Assembly: GCF_009866765.1 (NCBI RefSeq)
Contig: NZ_CP019431.1
Coordinates: forward strand, 6,530,001-6,594,000
Reading direction: 5' to 3'
Source of the DNA: Pseudomonas sp. S35
GTDB taxonomy: Bacteria > Pseudomonadota > Gammaproteobacteria > Pseudomonadales > Pseudomonadaceae
DNA: 64,000 nt
Of this stretch, positions 26,392 to 34,766 are shown piece after piece (position 1 is the first letter of the stretch; every line of letters begins with the position of its first letter). Below the pieces are notes generated by a model. That model made no database searches. It worked only from the letters and a program-made list of their open reading frames with translations, and was not told where the DNA came from. The translations under genes were made by a program, and so were the position numbers.

Positions 26392-27422
26392 TGCTCGGCT
26401 CCCTGGATGATCAAGCGGGAGTCGTCTTTAGGGTCGACCGTGGTCACGGAGCCCGCCTGGCCGAGAATCTTCGGCAGGCGCTCGCGGTAAAGCCGCAACA
26501 GCAAACCTGGGTCTTTGACCTGGGCGAGGCTGGCGACCGTGGCGGTTTGCGCCTTGGCATTGGCCAAGCGCTCGCTGGCCTGGGCGTGGGCCACCTGCAC
26601 CACGCGATCCGCCTCCTGGTTGGCGGTTTGGGTGAGCTTTTCGGCGTCGGTACGCGCGTTGGCTACGGCTTTATCGGCTTGCTGGCTGGCCGTCAGCACC
26701 GCATTGAACGCGTTCACCGCCGGGCCCGGCAAACTCGATTGCACATCCACGCGCGTGACTTCGATACCCAAGCCCAAGCCGCTGCCGGTCAACGCCGCCA
26801 GCCGCTGATTGATGCCTTGCACCAGATCACCGCGTAACCGCTCGCGACGTTCGGCGGCGCCGTTGTCGCTGCCGATCAGTTCGGGGCGCGCCACCAGAAT
26901 CGTGTCCAGGTCCCGCGCTGCCGTCAGGGCCACGGCGCTGCGCGTGACCAGGCGATCCAAGGCCGGCAACACGTGCGCGCCCTGCAACACAAAGGAGTAC
27001 GGTTCGGTGACCTTGTAGAACACCCGCACATCCAGTTGCACCACCCCGGCATCGCCGGTCAGCAGGTAACCGGAACCGGCCAGCGCATCGCTCAGCGGCG
27101 TGGCGAAACTGGCCACGCGGTCGGCCTGCACCGCCGCATCGGAACGCAGCAGGTTGTCTACTCGACGCTCGATCACACGGTCGGCGGCGGGCAGCAACAC
27201 CACCTGCTCGAACGGCTGCGGCCAGGCCAACAGCAAGCCCGCATTCTGAATGCGGTCGAGGGCGCCGAAGTGCAGCACCACGGCGCGGTTCTGCGGGTCG
27301 ATCTGGCGCACATTGGAAAACGCCCAGGCCAACGCCGCCAACACCGTCACCGCGTACAGCGCCATGAAGGTCAGGCGCCCGGCCTGGATCCACGGGCTGT
27401 CCGGGCTGTCACGCTCGGTCAT
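26388..27422 (-). CDS. SPFH/band-7 protein, HflK-like
   Basis: A 344-residue membrane protein with one N-terminal helix (LTFMALYAVTVLAALAWAF) followed by a band-7 domain (NRAVVLHFGALDRIQ, DVRVFYKVTEPYSFV) and a long Ala/Gln/Glu-rich coiled coil (ADKAVANARTDAEKL). True HflK pairs with HflC to control FtsH; this one is a paralogue tied to a metal ATPase, so that role should not be assumed. It overlaps the gene on each side by four bases. Confidence 0.85.
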   Translation of the reverse strand: MTERDSPDSPWIQAGRLTFMALYAVTVLAALAWAFSNVRQIDPQNRAVVLHFGALDRIQNAGLLLAWPQPFEQVVLLPAADRVIERRVDNLLRSDAAVQADRVASFATPLSDALAGSGYLLTGDAGVVQLDVRVFYKVTEPYSFVLQGAHVLPALDRLVTRSAVALTAARDLDTILVARPELIGSDNGAAERRERLRGDLVQGINQRLAALTGSGLGLGIEVTRVDVQSSLPGPAVNAFNAVLTASQQADKAVANARTDAEKLTQTANQEADRVVQVAHAQASERLANAKAQTATVASLAQVKDPGLLLRLYRERLPKILGQAGSVTTVDPKDDSRLIIQGAEQ

Positions 27423-28405
27423 GGCTGGGCGTCCTTCGGCCCGTCCACCAGCGCACGGAACGGCGCGGCGTCGGTGCGCAGGATGATCTTGGTGCCAGGC
27501 GTCACCACCGTGCCCAAGGTGTCCAGCGAGCGCAGCAGGTTATACAGCTGCGGATTAGCGGCGTAGGCCCGCCCGTAAATCTGCGCGGCCTCAACCCGCG
27601 ATTGCGCTTCGATATCGGCGGCTTTCACCGTGGCGTCGGCCTGCACGATGCGCGCGTCGCGCTCGGCGGCAGAACGGATCTGCGCCGCTTCGCGCTTGCC
27701 CACGGCGGTGCGTTCGGTGGCGATGGTTTCGCGCTCGGCACGCATGCGGTCGACGGTGGCAGTCAGCGTCACCGACGGCAACGTGAGGCGCTCGATACCG
27801 ACCTGGGCCACGCGTACGCCATAGGTGGTGAGCAATTGTTGATCAATCTGCTGGCGCAACTGCGCCTCGAAATCGGCGATGCGTACCTGGCTGGCGTCGG
27901 TGTTGATCAGGCTGGACAGGTCAAAACTGGCCGCCGTGGTTTCCAGCGCCGAGCCAACGAAGGTGCGAATCTGCCGCGCCGCTTCATCGGGCTGGTTCTG
28001 CACCGCGCGCATAAAGCGCTGCACATTGTCGGCGTCGCCCTGCACCTGCCACGCCACATAGGCCTGCACGATGATGCGCAGGCCGTCGCGCGTGCCCACG
28101 TCCTGCAAGCCGCTGGAGGTGGTGCGCAAGCGCAGGTCCACCGGGATCGCCGCTTCGAACGGCGCCGGCCAGCGCCAGCCCAGGCCCGGTTCCAGCAACA
28201 CCCGCGACGGGTTGCCAAAGCGGGTGATCACCGTGGCTTCGCCGGAACGCACCTGCACCAGGCTGGCCGCCGCGACCGCAAACAGCACCAGCAACACGGC
28301 CCAAGCCATGCGCCGCCAAGGGAAGGGGCCAGCAGCGTGCTCGTCACCGTGATGGTGGTGGCCGTGATGATGGTGATGACCGTGATCGTGAGAATGAGCG
28401 CTCAA
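27419..28405 (-). CDS. SPFH/band-7 protein, HflC-like, with His-rich N-terminus
   Basis: A 328-residue membrane protein. The first 23 residues contain 13 histidines (HDHGHHHHHGHHHHGDEH), a plausible metal-binding tail on the cytoplasmic side of the single helix (RMAWAVLLVLFAVAAASLV). The band-7 domain follows (SGEATVITRFGNPSRVL, LRIIVQAYVAWQV) with a coiled-coil stalk and an HflC-like end. Ordinary HflC lacks the His-rich tail. It lies in one operon with two other SPFH genes and a P1B ATPase. Confidence 0.87.
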   Translation of the reverse strand: MSAHSHDHGHHHHHGHHHHGDEHAAGPFPWRRMAWAVLLVLFAVAAASLVQVRSGEATVITRFGNPSRVLLEPGLGWRWPAPFEAAIPVDLRLRTTSSGLQDVGTRDGLRIIVQAYVAWQVQGDADNVQRFMRAVQNQPDEAARQIRTFVGSALETTAASFDLSSLINTDASQVRIADFEAQLRQQIDQQLLTTYGVRVAQVGIERLTLPSVTLTATVDRMRAERETIATERTAVGKREAAQIRSAAERDARIVQADATVKAADIEAQSRVEAAQIYGRAYAANPQLYNLLRSLDTLGTVVTPGTKIILRTDAAPFRALVDGPKDAQP

Positions 28406-28417
28406 CAGACAGACTCC

Positions 28418-30322
28418 TTATTGAACGGCTTTACGCGGCACCGAGGGATCGGCCGGCAAGGTAAAAGAACGCAGATCGATCGTCGGTGCGCCATCGGCGC
28501 CCAGGCGATGATCCAGAATCAACAGCTTGGCGTGGGCCAGGCCCTGGCTGAGTTGGCCCAGGTACTGCTCCAGCACGAAAGCCTGGCCAGCACTGGCGTA
28601 GGCCTTTTGTTCGGCAGTGAACCGCAGGTTCGCCGCCTGGGCGCCGGCATTCACTTCATGGGCCGTGGCCGTGGCGTGATCGCGGGCGGTGCTGGCTTGC
28701 AGCAGGGCTTGGTTGGTCTGCTCGCTGGCCGCGCCACGTTCACGGGAGATCAGCGCCTGGGCGCCGATCTGCGCGGCCTGCACGCCGTGATAGGCATTAG
28801 CGGCGCCGGCCGGTGGGTGGATGGCTTCCACCACCGTGGCGAGGATTTCCACGCCGCTGTCGAGTGTTTGCAGGTCGGCTTGCACGGCGCGACCGATTTC
28901 ATCGGCCAGGCGGGTGCGTTGTTCGCCGAGCAATTCGTCCAGGGTGCGCGAGGCAAAGTCGTGCACCAGGATGCGACTGGCGGTGCTGCGGATCAGGGTC
29001 GGCACATCCGCGCTGTTATAGGTGGCGGCCAGCGCGGCCTGATCGGTCAGGCCGATGCGGTAGACGAAGCGCACATCCATGTTGACGATCTGAAAGCTCT
29101 GCTTGTCGCCGCTGCTGCTGGCGATGACCTGGGACTTGTCATTCACATGGCTGGCATCCCACAGGCGGTTGGCGATGGCCGGCGGCGGGCCTTCGGCCGG
29201 GGCCAACTGCGGCGCGGTGGCTTCGCTGACGCTGGTGGCCAGTTCGTGCACCACGCCGTTTTCCACCTTGATCACACGGCCCAACGGCCACGGCAGCCCG
29301 GCATGCAGGCCAGGGCCGAACACCTGCACCGGTTTGCCGAAGCGCTCATAAATCCCACGGCCTTGCAGGGGCACTTCATGCACGCCGGTCAGCGCCCAGC
29401 CGACCGCCAGCACCACCAGCACCACCGGCAAGAATGCGCGGCGCATGTAGGTAAAGGCCCAGATCTGGCGCAAGTCGATACCGAAACGGTTGTGCAGTTC
29501 GTGCTGCAACGCCAGCAAAGGTTGTGGCGGCCAGCGCAGTAGGCCGGCGATAAAGCTTTGCGCCATCAGGCGCGGTTCGAGGTGCGGTTGGCGCGGGCTG
29601 AACAGCGACAGCGCGGCCCTGAGCAGAAACTCCAGCGCCACCAGTGCCGGCAGCACGCCAACCAGCACCGCCAGGCGCAACGGCCACACCGACTCGGCGC
29701 TGGCAAACAGCAGGCAAATCGCGCTGACGACCAGGCACATAATCGCTACCCGGCTCAACTGCGCCAACTGCGACGCTTCCGGCCACTGCGCAGTGGTTTC
29801 CTGGGCCAGCCGCCGCTCGAACACCAACAAGCCAAACGCCAGGGCCAACCCCAGCCCGGCGCCGATGCTGGCGGACTGGCCCACAGCCGCGGCCGGCAGC
29901 GCCAGGTTCCAGAATTCGATGATGCTGACCAGCACCAGCAGCGACCACCCTGTGAGCCACAACACCGGCGTACCGATCTGCCGGCCAAAACGCTCCAGCA
30001 GGCGTGCGTACCGGCCCGTTACATAAACCGGCAATTGAGCCGCCGGCGCTTCCAACGCCTGGGCACGCCAATCCGCCACCCACCATGCCGACTGCAAACA
30101 GGCCACCAGCACCAGCAACGCTGACGCACAGTTGATCAACACCACCGGCCAGATCGACAACGGCGCAAACAGCGCGACAAACAGCGCCAACACCCAACCG
30201 CCCACGGCCAGGACCGTCAGGCTGATACCGGCCTGGCGCAACCGACGGGCATGGAACATGCCCTGCTGAAAACGCGGAAGGCCTTCCACCGAAGCGCCTT
30301 CAGCTGCTAGATCCACTTGCAT
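28418..30322 (-). CDS. Large SPFH/HflK-like protein with extended polytopic N-terminus
   Basis: A 634-residue protein and the first gene of the operon. About 300 N-terminal residues contain several membrane helices (ISLTVLAVGGWVLALFVALF, VVLINCASALLVLVACL, GWSLLVLVSIIEFW, GLGLALAFGLLVF, LAVLVGVLPALVALEFLL), then a further anchor (FLPVVLVVLAVGWAL) and an SPFH domain with VPLQGRGIYERFGKP and VRFVYRIGLTDQAAL. The extended membrane part is unlike HflK. The start at 30322 is chosen for sense but has a weak ribosome binding site; more upstream ATGs exist. Confidence 0.78.
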   Translation of the reverse strand: MQVDLAAEGASVEGLPRFQQGMFHARRLRQAGISLTVLAVGGWVLALFVALFAPLSIWPVVLINCASALLVLVACLQSAWWVADWRAQALEAPAAQLPVYVTGRYARLLERFGRQIGTPVLWLTGWSLLVLVSIIEFWNLALPAAAVGQSASIGAGLGLALAFGLLVFERRLAQETTAQWPEASQLAQLSRVAIMCLVVSAICLLFASAESVWPLRLAVLVGVLPALVALEFLLRAALSLFSPRQPHLEPRLMAQSFIAGLLRWPPQPLLALQHELHNRFGIDLRQIWAFTYMRRAFLPVVLVVLAVGWALTGVHEVPLQGRGIYERFGKPVQVFGPGLHAGLPWPLGRVIKVENGVVHELATSVSEATAPQLAPAEGPPPAIANRLWDASHVNDKSQVIASSSGDKQSFQIVNMDVRFVYRIGLTDQAALAATYNSADVPTLIRSTASRILVHDFASRTLDELLGEQRTRLADEIGRAVQADLQTLDSGVEILATVVEAIHPPAGAANAYHGVQAAQIGAQALISRERGAASEQTNQALLQASTARDHATATAHEVNAGAQAANLRFTAEQKAYASAGQAFVLEQYLGQLSQGLAHAKLLILDHRLGADGAPTIDLRSFTLPADPSVPRKAVQ

Positions 30323-30349
30323 CCCAACACGCCCGCTCGCACACAATTC

Positions 30350-30362
30350 GTTACGATATAAC
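30350..30362. promoter_or_regulatory. Degenerate Zur-box-like palindrome upstream of the SPFH/P1B operon
   Basis: GTTACGATATAAC lies 28 bases before the proposed start of the first SPFH gene. Aligned over 15 bp with the perfect boxes at 11600 and 13343, the right half TATAACA is identical and the left half has three differences. It could be a weaker Zur site or a chance match. Confidence 0.4.
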
Positions 30363-30419
30363 ACGCAGCGTGAAATTTTTGTTCGTAAACACCGCTTTTG
30401 AATACAACACACATCCCCT

Positions 30420-30506
30420 GTGGGAGGGGTCTTGCCCGCGATAGCGCTGGGTCAGCGGCACATACATCAACTGACAGACTGCTATCGGGGGCAAGCCCCC
30501 TCCCAC
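30420..30506. repeat. REPIN (paired REP elements)
   Basis: Two REP half-sites in inverted orientation (GTGGGAGGGG-TCTTGCCC and GGGCAAGCCCCCTCCCAC) flank an inner inverted segment (CGATAGC/GCTATCG and GTCAG/CTGAC). The 87-bp unit is a mobile non-autonomous REP doublet typical of P. fluorescens. It occupies most of the 318-bp gap between divergent operons (30323-30640); the remainder holds the Zur-like box on the left and unassigned promoter sequence on the right. Confidence 0.9.
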
Positions 30507-30640
30507 ATTTGTCCCCCAGCGCGCTGCAGATCGTGACTAAACCCCCATAAACACGCGCCATCACTGGTGAAGGCCGTGATTAATCGGCACACTCCGAAAC
30601 AGTTTTTCGCGGGCTCACGGACAAGGAAGCGTCATCCCCC

Positions 30641-31258
30641 ATGATTTCGATCTATCAGCTCAAACCGCGTTTTCAAAACCTGCTGCGGCCGCTCGTGCAG
30701 CGCCTCTACGACAACGGCACCACCGCCAACCAGATCACCGTGCTGGCCGGGGTGATTTCCCTGCTGGTGGGCCTGCTGATCGCCAGCTTCGCCCACCACC
30801 TGTGGCTGTTTGCGCTGATCCCGCTGTGGATGATTGCGCGCATGGCCCTCAATGCCATCGACGGCATGCTCGCCCGGGAATTCGGCCAACAGTCGCGCCT
30901 GGGCGCCTACCTCAACGAACTGTGCGACGTGATTGCCGACAGCGCGCTGATCCTGCCCTTTGCGCTGATCCCTGGCGTGAGCCTGGCGCCGGTGTTGCTG
31001 GTGGCGTTGCTCGCGGTGTTCAGCGAATACGCCGGTGTGCTCGGGCCTATGGTCGGCGTTTCGCGGCGCTACGACGGGCCGATGGGCAAAAGTGATCGGG
31101 CCTTTGTACTCGGCGTGCTGGCCACTGGCGTGGCGCTGGGCTGGCTCGGCGCGGGTTGGGTCGACACGGTGATGTGGCTGGTCGCCGCCCTGCTCGCCTA
31201 CACCCTGGTCAACCGTGTACGCCAAGGCCTGAAAGAAACCCCTTCCCCTTCTGCATAA
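30641..31258 (+). CDS. CDP-alcohol phosphatidyltransferase, YnbA-like
   Basis: A 205-residue polytopic inner-membrane protein of the CDP-alcohol phosphatidyltransferase family, which transfers phosphatidyl from CDP-diacylglycerol to an alcohol. The signature is NAIDGMLAREFGQQS followed by RLGAYLNELCDVIAD: the first and third of the four conserved metal-binding Asp are Asn. I recall the same change in E. coli YnbA. The head-group alcohol is unknown. It is the first gene of a six-gene operon. Confidence 0.87.
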   Translation: MISIYQLKPRFQNLLRPLVQRLYDNGTTANQITVLAGVISLLVGLLIASFAHHLWLFALIPLWMIARMALNAIDGMLAREFGQQSRLGAYLNELCDVIADSALILPFALIPGVSLAPVLLVALLAVFSEYAGVLGPMVGVSRRYDGPMGKSDRAFVLGVLATGVALGWLGAGWVDTVMWLVAALLAYTLVNRVRQGLKETPSPSA

Positions 31259-31268
31259 GGATTTTGCG

Positions 31269-33023
31269 ATGCGCGAACAGCAAGCACACACCTTCACTAC
31301 CCATGATGGCGTCGAGCTTTTTTACCGACACTGGCCGGCCACTTCCCCTGTGGATGGCGAGCCACGCCAGGCGATCGTGCTGTTCCATCGCGGCCACGAG
31401 CATTCGGGGCGCATCGCCCATCTGGTCGATGAGCTGAACCTGCCGCACTTCGACTTCTTCGCCTGGGACGCCCGTGGCCACGGCCAGTCCCCCGGTGAGC
31501 GCGGTGACAGCCCCAGCTTCGCCACCAGCGCCCGCGACGTGCAGACCTTCTGCGACCACATCGGCGCCGCCTATGGCATCGAAGAGGAAAACCTGGCCGT
31601 CATCGCCCAAAGCGTCGGTGCGGTGATCGCGGCCACGTGGGTGCATGATTACGCGCCGAAAATCCGTGCGCTGGTGCTCGCCTCGCCGGCGTTCAAGGTC
31701 AAGCTGTACGTACCGTTCGCCCGTCCGGGGCTGGCGCTGATGCGCAAGTTTCGCGGCAATTTCTTCGTCAACAGTTACGTCAAGGCCAAGTTCCTCAGCC
31801 ATGACCCGGAGCGGGTGGCGTCCTACGACAGCGATCCGCTGATCACCAAGGCGATTTCGGTGAATGTGCTGCTGGGCCTGTACGAAGCGGCCGACCGGGT
31901 TGTAGCTGATGCCCAGGCGATCCAGGTGCCGACTCAACTGCTTATCTCCGGCTCCGACTTCGTGGTGCATCGCAAACCCCAACAGCAATTTTTCGACCGC
32001 CTCGGCAGCCTGAAAAAAGAGCTGCACATCCTGCCCGGTTTCTTCCACGACACCCTCGGTGAACGCGACCGCGCCGTGGCCGTGAGCAGCGCCCGGCGTT
32101 TTATCCTGCAAAACTTTGCCCACCCGCTGGACCGCGCCTCCCTGCTCGACGCCGACAAACTCGGCGCTACCTGCGCCGAGTCCGAATCCCTCGCCGCGCC
32201 CTTGCCGCGCAATTCCCTGCGCGACCTGTACTGGCGCATGACCCGCGCCAGCATGGGCCTGGGCAAAAACCTGTCGGAGGGGGTGAAACTGGGCTTCGAC
32301 ACCGGTTTCGACTCCGGCAGCACCCTGGACTACGTGTACCGCAACACCCCTACCGGCAAAGGCGCGCTGGGCCGGATGATCGACACCAACTACCTCAACT
32401 CCATCGGCTGGCGCGGCATCCGCCAGCGCAAGCTGAACGTCGAGGAACTGCTGCGCCTGGCCATGGCCAGGTTGCGCGACGAACAGCGTGAAGTGCGTAT
32501 CGTCGACATCGCCGCCGGCCACGGCCGCTACATACTGGAAGCCTTGCAGGGCGTGTCGCCGTTGCCGGAATCGATCCTGCTGCGCGACTACAGCGACATC
32601 AACGTGCGCGACGGTGGCGCGCTGATCCGCGAAAAAGGCCTGGGGGATATTGCACAGTTCGTCAAAGGCGATGCATTTGACCGCGCCGATCTAGCCGCGC
32701 TGGAACCCAAGCCAACCTTGGCGGTGGTATCCGGGCTGTATGAGTTGTTTGCCGATAACAGCATGGTTGGCGGTTCGCTGGCCGGCCTCGCCGAAGCCGT
32801 CGAACCTGGTAGTTACCTGGTGTACACCGGCCAACCGTGGCACCCGCAACTGGAACTGATCGCCCGCGCATTGACCAGCCATCGCCAAGGCCAGGCCTGG
32901 GTGATGCGCCGTCGCAGCCAAGCGGAAATGGACCAACTGGTAGAGGCCGCCGGTTTCCGCAAGATCACCCAACGTGTGGATGAGTGGGGCATCTTTACCG
33001 TGTCCCTGGCGCAGAAGATCTGA
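31269..33023 (+). CDS. Bifunctional alpha/beta hydrolase / SAM methyltransferase, YnbC-like
   Basis: A 584-residue fusion. Residues about 10-270 form an alpha/beta hydrolase (FHRGHEHSGR oxyanion region, AWDARGHGQSPG, nucleophile elbow AQSVGA with Ser, and a late His in GFFHDTLGE), similar to monoacylglycerol lipases. After a linker, residues about 370-584 form a class I methyltransferase (VDIAAGHGRYILE, VSGLYELFADN). E. coli YnbC has the same length and order. AAGGA precedes the start. Substrates are unknown; a lipid is inferred from its neighbours. Confidence 0.87.
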   Translation: MREQQAHTFTTHDGVELFYRHWPATSPVDGEPRQAIVLFHRGHEHSGRIAHLVDELNLPHFDFFAWDARGHGQSPGERGDSPSFATSARDVQTFCDHIGAAYGIEEENLAVIAQSVGAVIAATWVHDYAPKIRALVLASPAFKVKLYVPFARPGLALMRKFRGNFFVNSYVKAKFLSHDPERVASYDSDPLITKAISVNVLLGLYEAADRVVADAQAIQVPTQLLISGSDFVVHRKPQQQFFDRLGSLKKELHILPGFFHDTLGERDRAVAVSSARRFILQNFAHPLDRASLLDADKLGATCAESESLAAPLPRNSLRDLYWRMTRASMGLGKNLSEGVKLGFDTGFDSGSTLDYVYRNTPTGKGALGRMIDTNYLNSIGWRGIRQRKLNVEELLRLAMARLRDEQREVRIVDIAAGHGRYILEALQGVSPLPESILLRDYSDINVRDGGALIREKGLGDIAQFVKGDAFDRADLAALEPKPTLAVVSGLYELFADNSMVGGSLAGLAEAVEPGSYLVYTGQPWHPQLELIARALTSHRQGQAWVMRRRSQAEMDQLVEAAGFRKITQRVDEWGIFTVSLAQKI

Positions 33024-33025
33024 AC

Positions 33026-34324
33026 ATGCGCGAACCCGGTTTACTGAAGCCCGCCGTCCTTTGGCTGCTGCTGTTGGCGCCGCTGTTTTTCAGCACCTAC
33101 GGCTTTGCCACCTGGGTCACCAGCCAGCGCAGCGACGTGGGCACGTTGGTGTTCGGCTGGGAAACCCATATGCCGTTCTGGGCCTGGACCATCGTGCCCT
33201 ACTGGTCCATCGACCTGCTGTATGGCTTCTCGCTGCTGCTGCCCAACACCCGCCACGAACTCAAGCAACATGCGCTGCGCCTGCTGAGTGCCCAAGTGAT
33301 TGCGGTGAGCTGTTTCCTGATCTGGCCGCTGCGCTTCACGTTCGAGCGGCCGGAGCTGGATGGCGTGTTTGGCTGGCTGTTTGCAGTGCTGGCGGGCTTC
33401 GATAAGCCGTTCAACCAAGCGCCGTCGCTGCATATCGCACTGCTGGTGATCTTGTGGGTCATGTTCCAACGTCATACCCAAGGTGTCTGGCGCTGGCTGG
33501 TGCATGGCTGGTTCGCGTTGATCGGGCTTTCGGTGCTGACCACTTATCAACATCACTTTATCGACTTACCCACAGGCGCCCTCGCCGGCTGGCTGTGCGT
33601 GTGGTTGTGGCCGCTGGAACATCCGAGCCCGCTGTTGAATGCACGGCTCACCCGAGACACGAAGCGCTGGCGGCTGGGCGTGCGTTACGGCCTGGGCGCG
33701 CTGGCGTTGATCATCCTGGCATTTAGCCTTGGCGGGTGGTGGCTGTGGCTGCTGTGGCCGGCGGTTTCCCTGGGTTTGATCAAGGCGAATTATTTCGTGC
33801 TGGGCGCGGCGGGTTTCCAGAAGCGCGCCGACGGCCAGCTCACACCCGCCGCTCGCTGGTTGTATGCGCCCTATCTGGCGGGCGCCTGGATCAACTCCAG
33901 GCTGTGGACGCGTCAGCATCCGCAGCCCGACCGGGTTGTGGATAACGTTTGGCTGGGGCGAATTCCTACCGCAAAGGAGCAGGTTTCATTCAGCGCCATT
34001 GTCGATCTGTGCGCCGAATTGCCGATTAATCCACAGGGCCGTGCGTACCAGTGTGTCCCCGTGCTGGACCTGATCGCGCCGACACCCGCCGAATGCCTGC
34101 AAGCAGCCCAAGCCATCGAACGCCTGCGTGCACAGGGCCCGCTGTTGGTGTGCTGCGCCCTCGGTTACTCACGCAGCGCCACTGCTGTCGCCGCCTGGCT
34201 GTTGCACAGCGGACGAGCCACGACGGTGGACGCAGCGCTGACTATTATTCGTACAGCGCGGGCCGATGTGGTCCTGCACCCCGCTCACCGTGAAGCGTTG
34301 GAGGGTTTACCCCATGCCTGCTGA
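33026..34324 (+). CDS. PAP2 / dual-specificity phosphatase fusion, YnbD-like
   Basis: A 432-residue membrane protein. The first roughly 230 residues hold six or so helices with a PAP2-type core (APSLHIALLV and HHFIDLPTGALAGW), then more helices, and a C-terminal dual-specificity phosphatase domain with the Cys-X5-Arg loop CCALGYSRSAT. This suits dephosphorylation of a phospholipid phosphate. E. coli YnbD has the same architecture and length. The start at 33026 is two bases past the preceding stop. Confidence 0.87.
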   Translation: MREPGLLKPAVLWLLLLAPLFFSTYGFATWVTSQRSDVGTLVFGWETHMPFWAWTIVPYWSIDLLYGFSLLLPNTRHELKQHALRLLSAQVIAVSCFLIWPLRFTFERPELDGVFGWLFAVLAGFDKPFNQAPSLHIALLVILWVMFQRHTQGVWRWLVHGWFALIGLSVLTTYQHHFIDLPTGALAGWLCVWLWPLEHPSPLLNARLTRDTKRWRLGVRYGLGALALIILAFSLGGWWLWLLWPAVSLGLIKANYFVLGAAGFQKRADGQLTPAARWLYAPYLAGAWINSRLWTRQHPQPDRVVDNVWLGRIPTAKEQVSFSAIVDLCAELPINPQGRAYQCVPVLDLIAPTPAECLQAAQAIERLRAQGPLLVCCALGYSRSATAVAAWLLHSGRATTVDAALTIIRTARADVVLHPAHREALEGLPHAC

Positions 34325-34757
34325 TATGGAACTCCAGGTTGTCGCCAGCCTGTTGCGTCGTGGCCGTTCGCTGGATCAGTTATCCACAGGCCTGACCGTG
34401 GCCGGTGTGTTGTTCGGCCTGGCGCAGTTGCTGATGCCAAGTGTTACGCCGATCTGCCTGCTGCTCAGCGTGTGGATGATTATCCTCGGGCTGCTGCAAA
34501 AGTACTGGGCGCTGCGCGTGGCCTTCGACGCCGACCTGTTCGCCCTGCTGGCCCGTGACACCGAGCGCACCGGCGACCTCGACCAGGCCCTGCAAACCCT
34601 CGGCCTGCAATCACCCAAGCGGGCCGGCCGACCCTGGACCGAGCGCCGTCGCGGCGCCCTCAAACTGTTGCGCAAACAAGCCTGGCTGCTGGGCGCGCAA
34701 GCGCTGCTGACCTTGGGCGTGATCCTCGCCAGCCCTTGGCTGCCTTTCGCCGGATAA
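34314..34757 (+). CDS. Small membrane protein of the ynb-like operon, unrecognised
   Basis: A 147-residue protein with two hydrophobic segments near residues 25-62 (TVAGVLFGLAQLLM, ICLLLSVWMIILGLL), a charged middle (DTERTGDLDQAL, RPWTERRRGALKLL) and a final hydrophobic stretch (LLGAQALLTLGVILA). No family is recognised. It overlaps the YnbD-like gene by 11 bases, has GGAG upstream, and precedes the acyltransferase by nine bases, so it belongs to the operon. Confidence 0.75.
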   Translation: MPADMELQVVASLLRRGRSLDQLSTGLTVAGVLFGLAQLLMPSVTPICLLLSVWMIILGLLQKYWALRVAFDADLFALLARDTERTGDLDQALQTLGLQSPKRAGRPWTERRRGALKLLRKQAWLLGAQALLTLGVILASPWLPFAG

Positions 34758-34766
34758 GGAATCCCC

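Noticed and set aside
27602..29542. A 646-codon plus-strand open frame
   Set aside because: It is antisense to the SPFH genes; its composition (Gly/His/Gln-rich) is typical of shadows.
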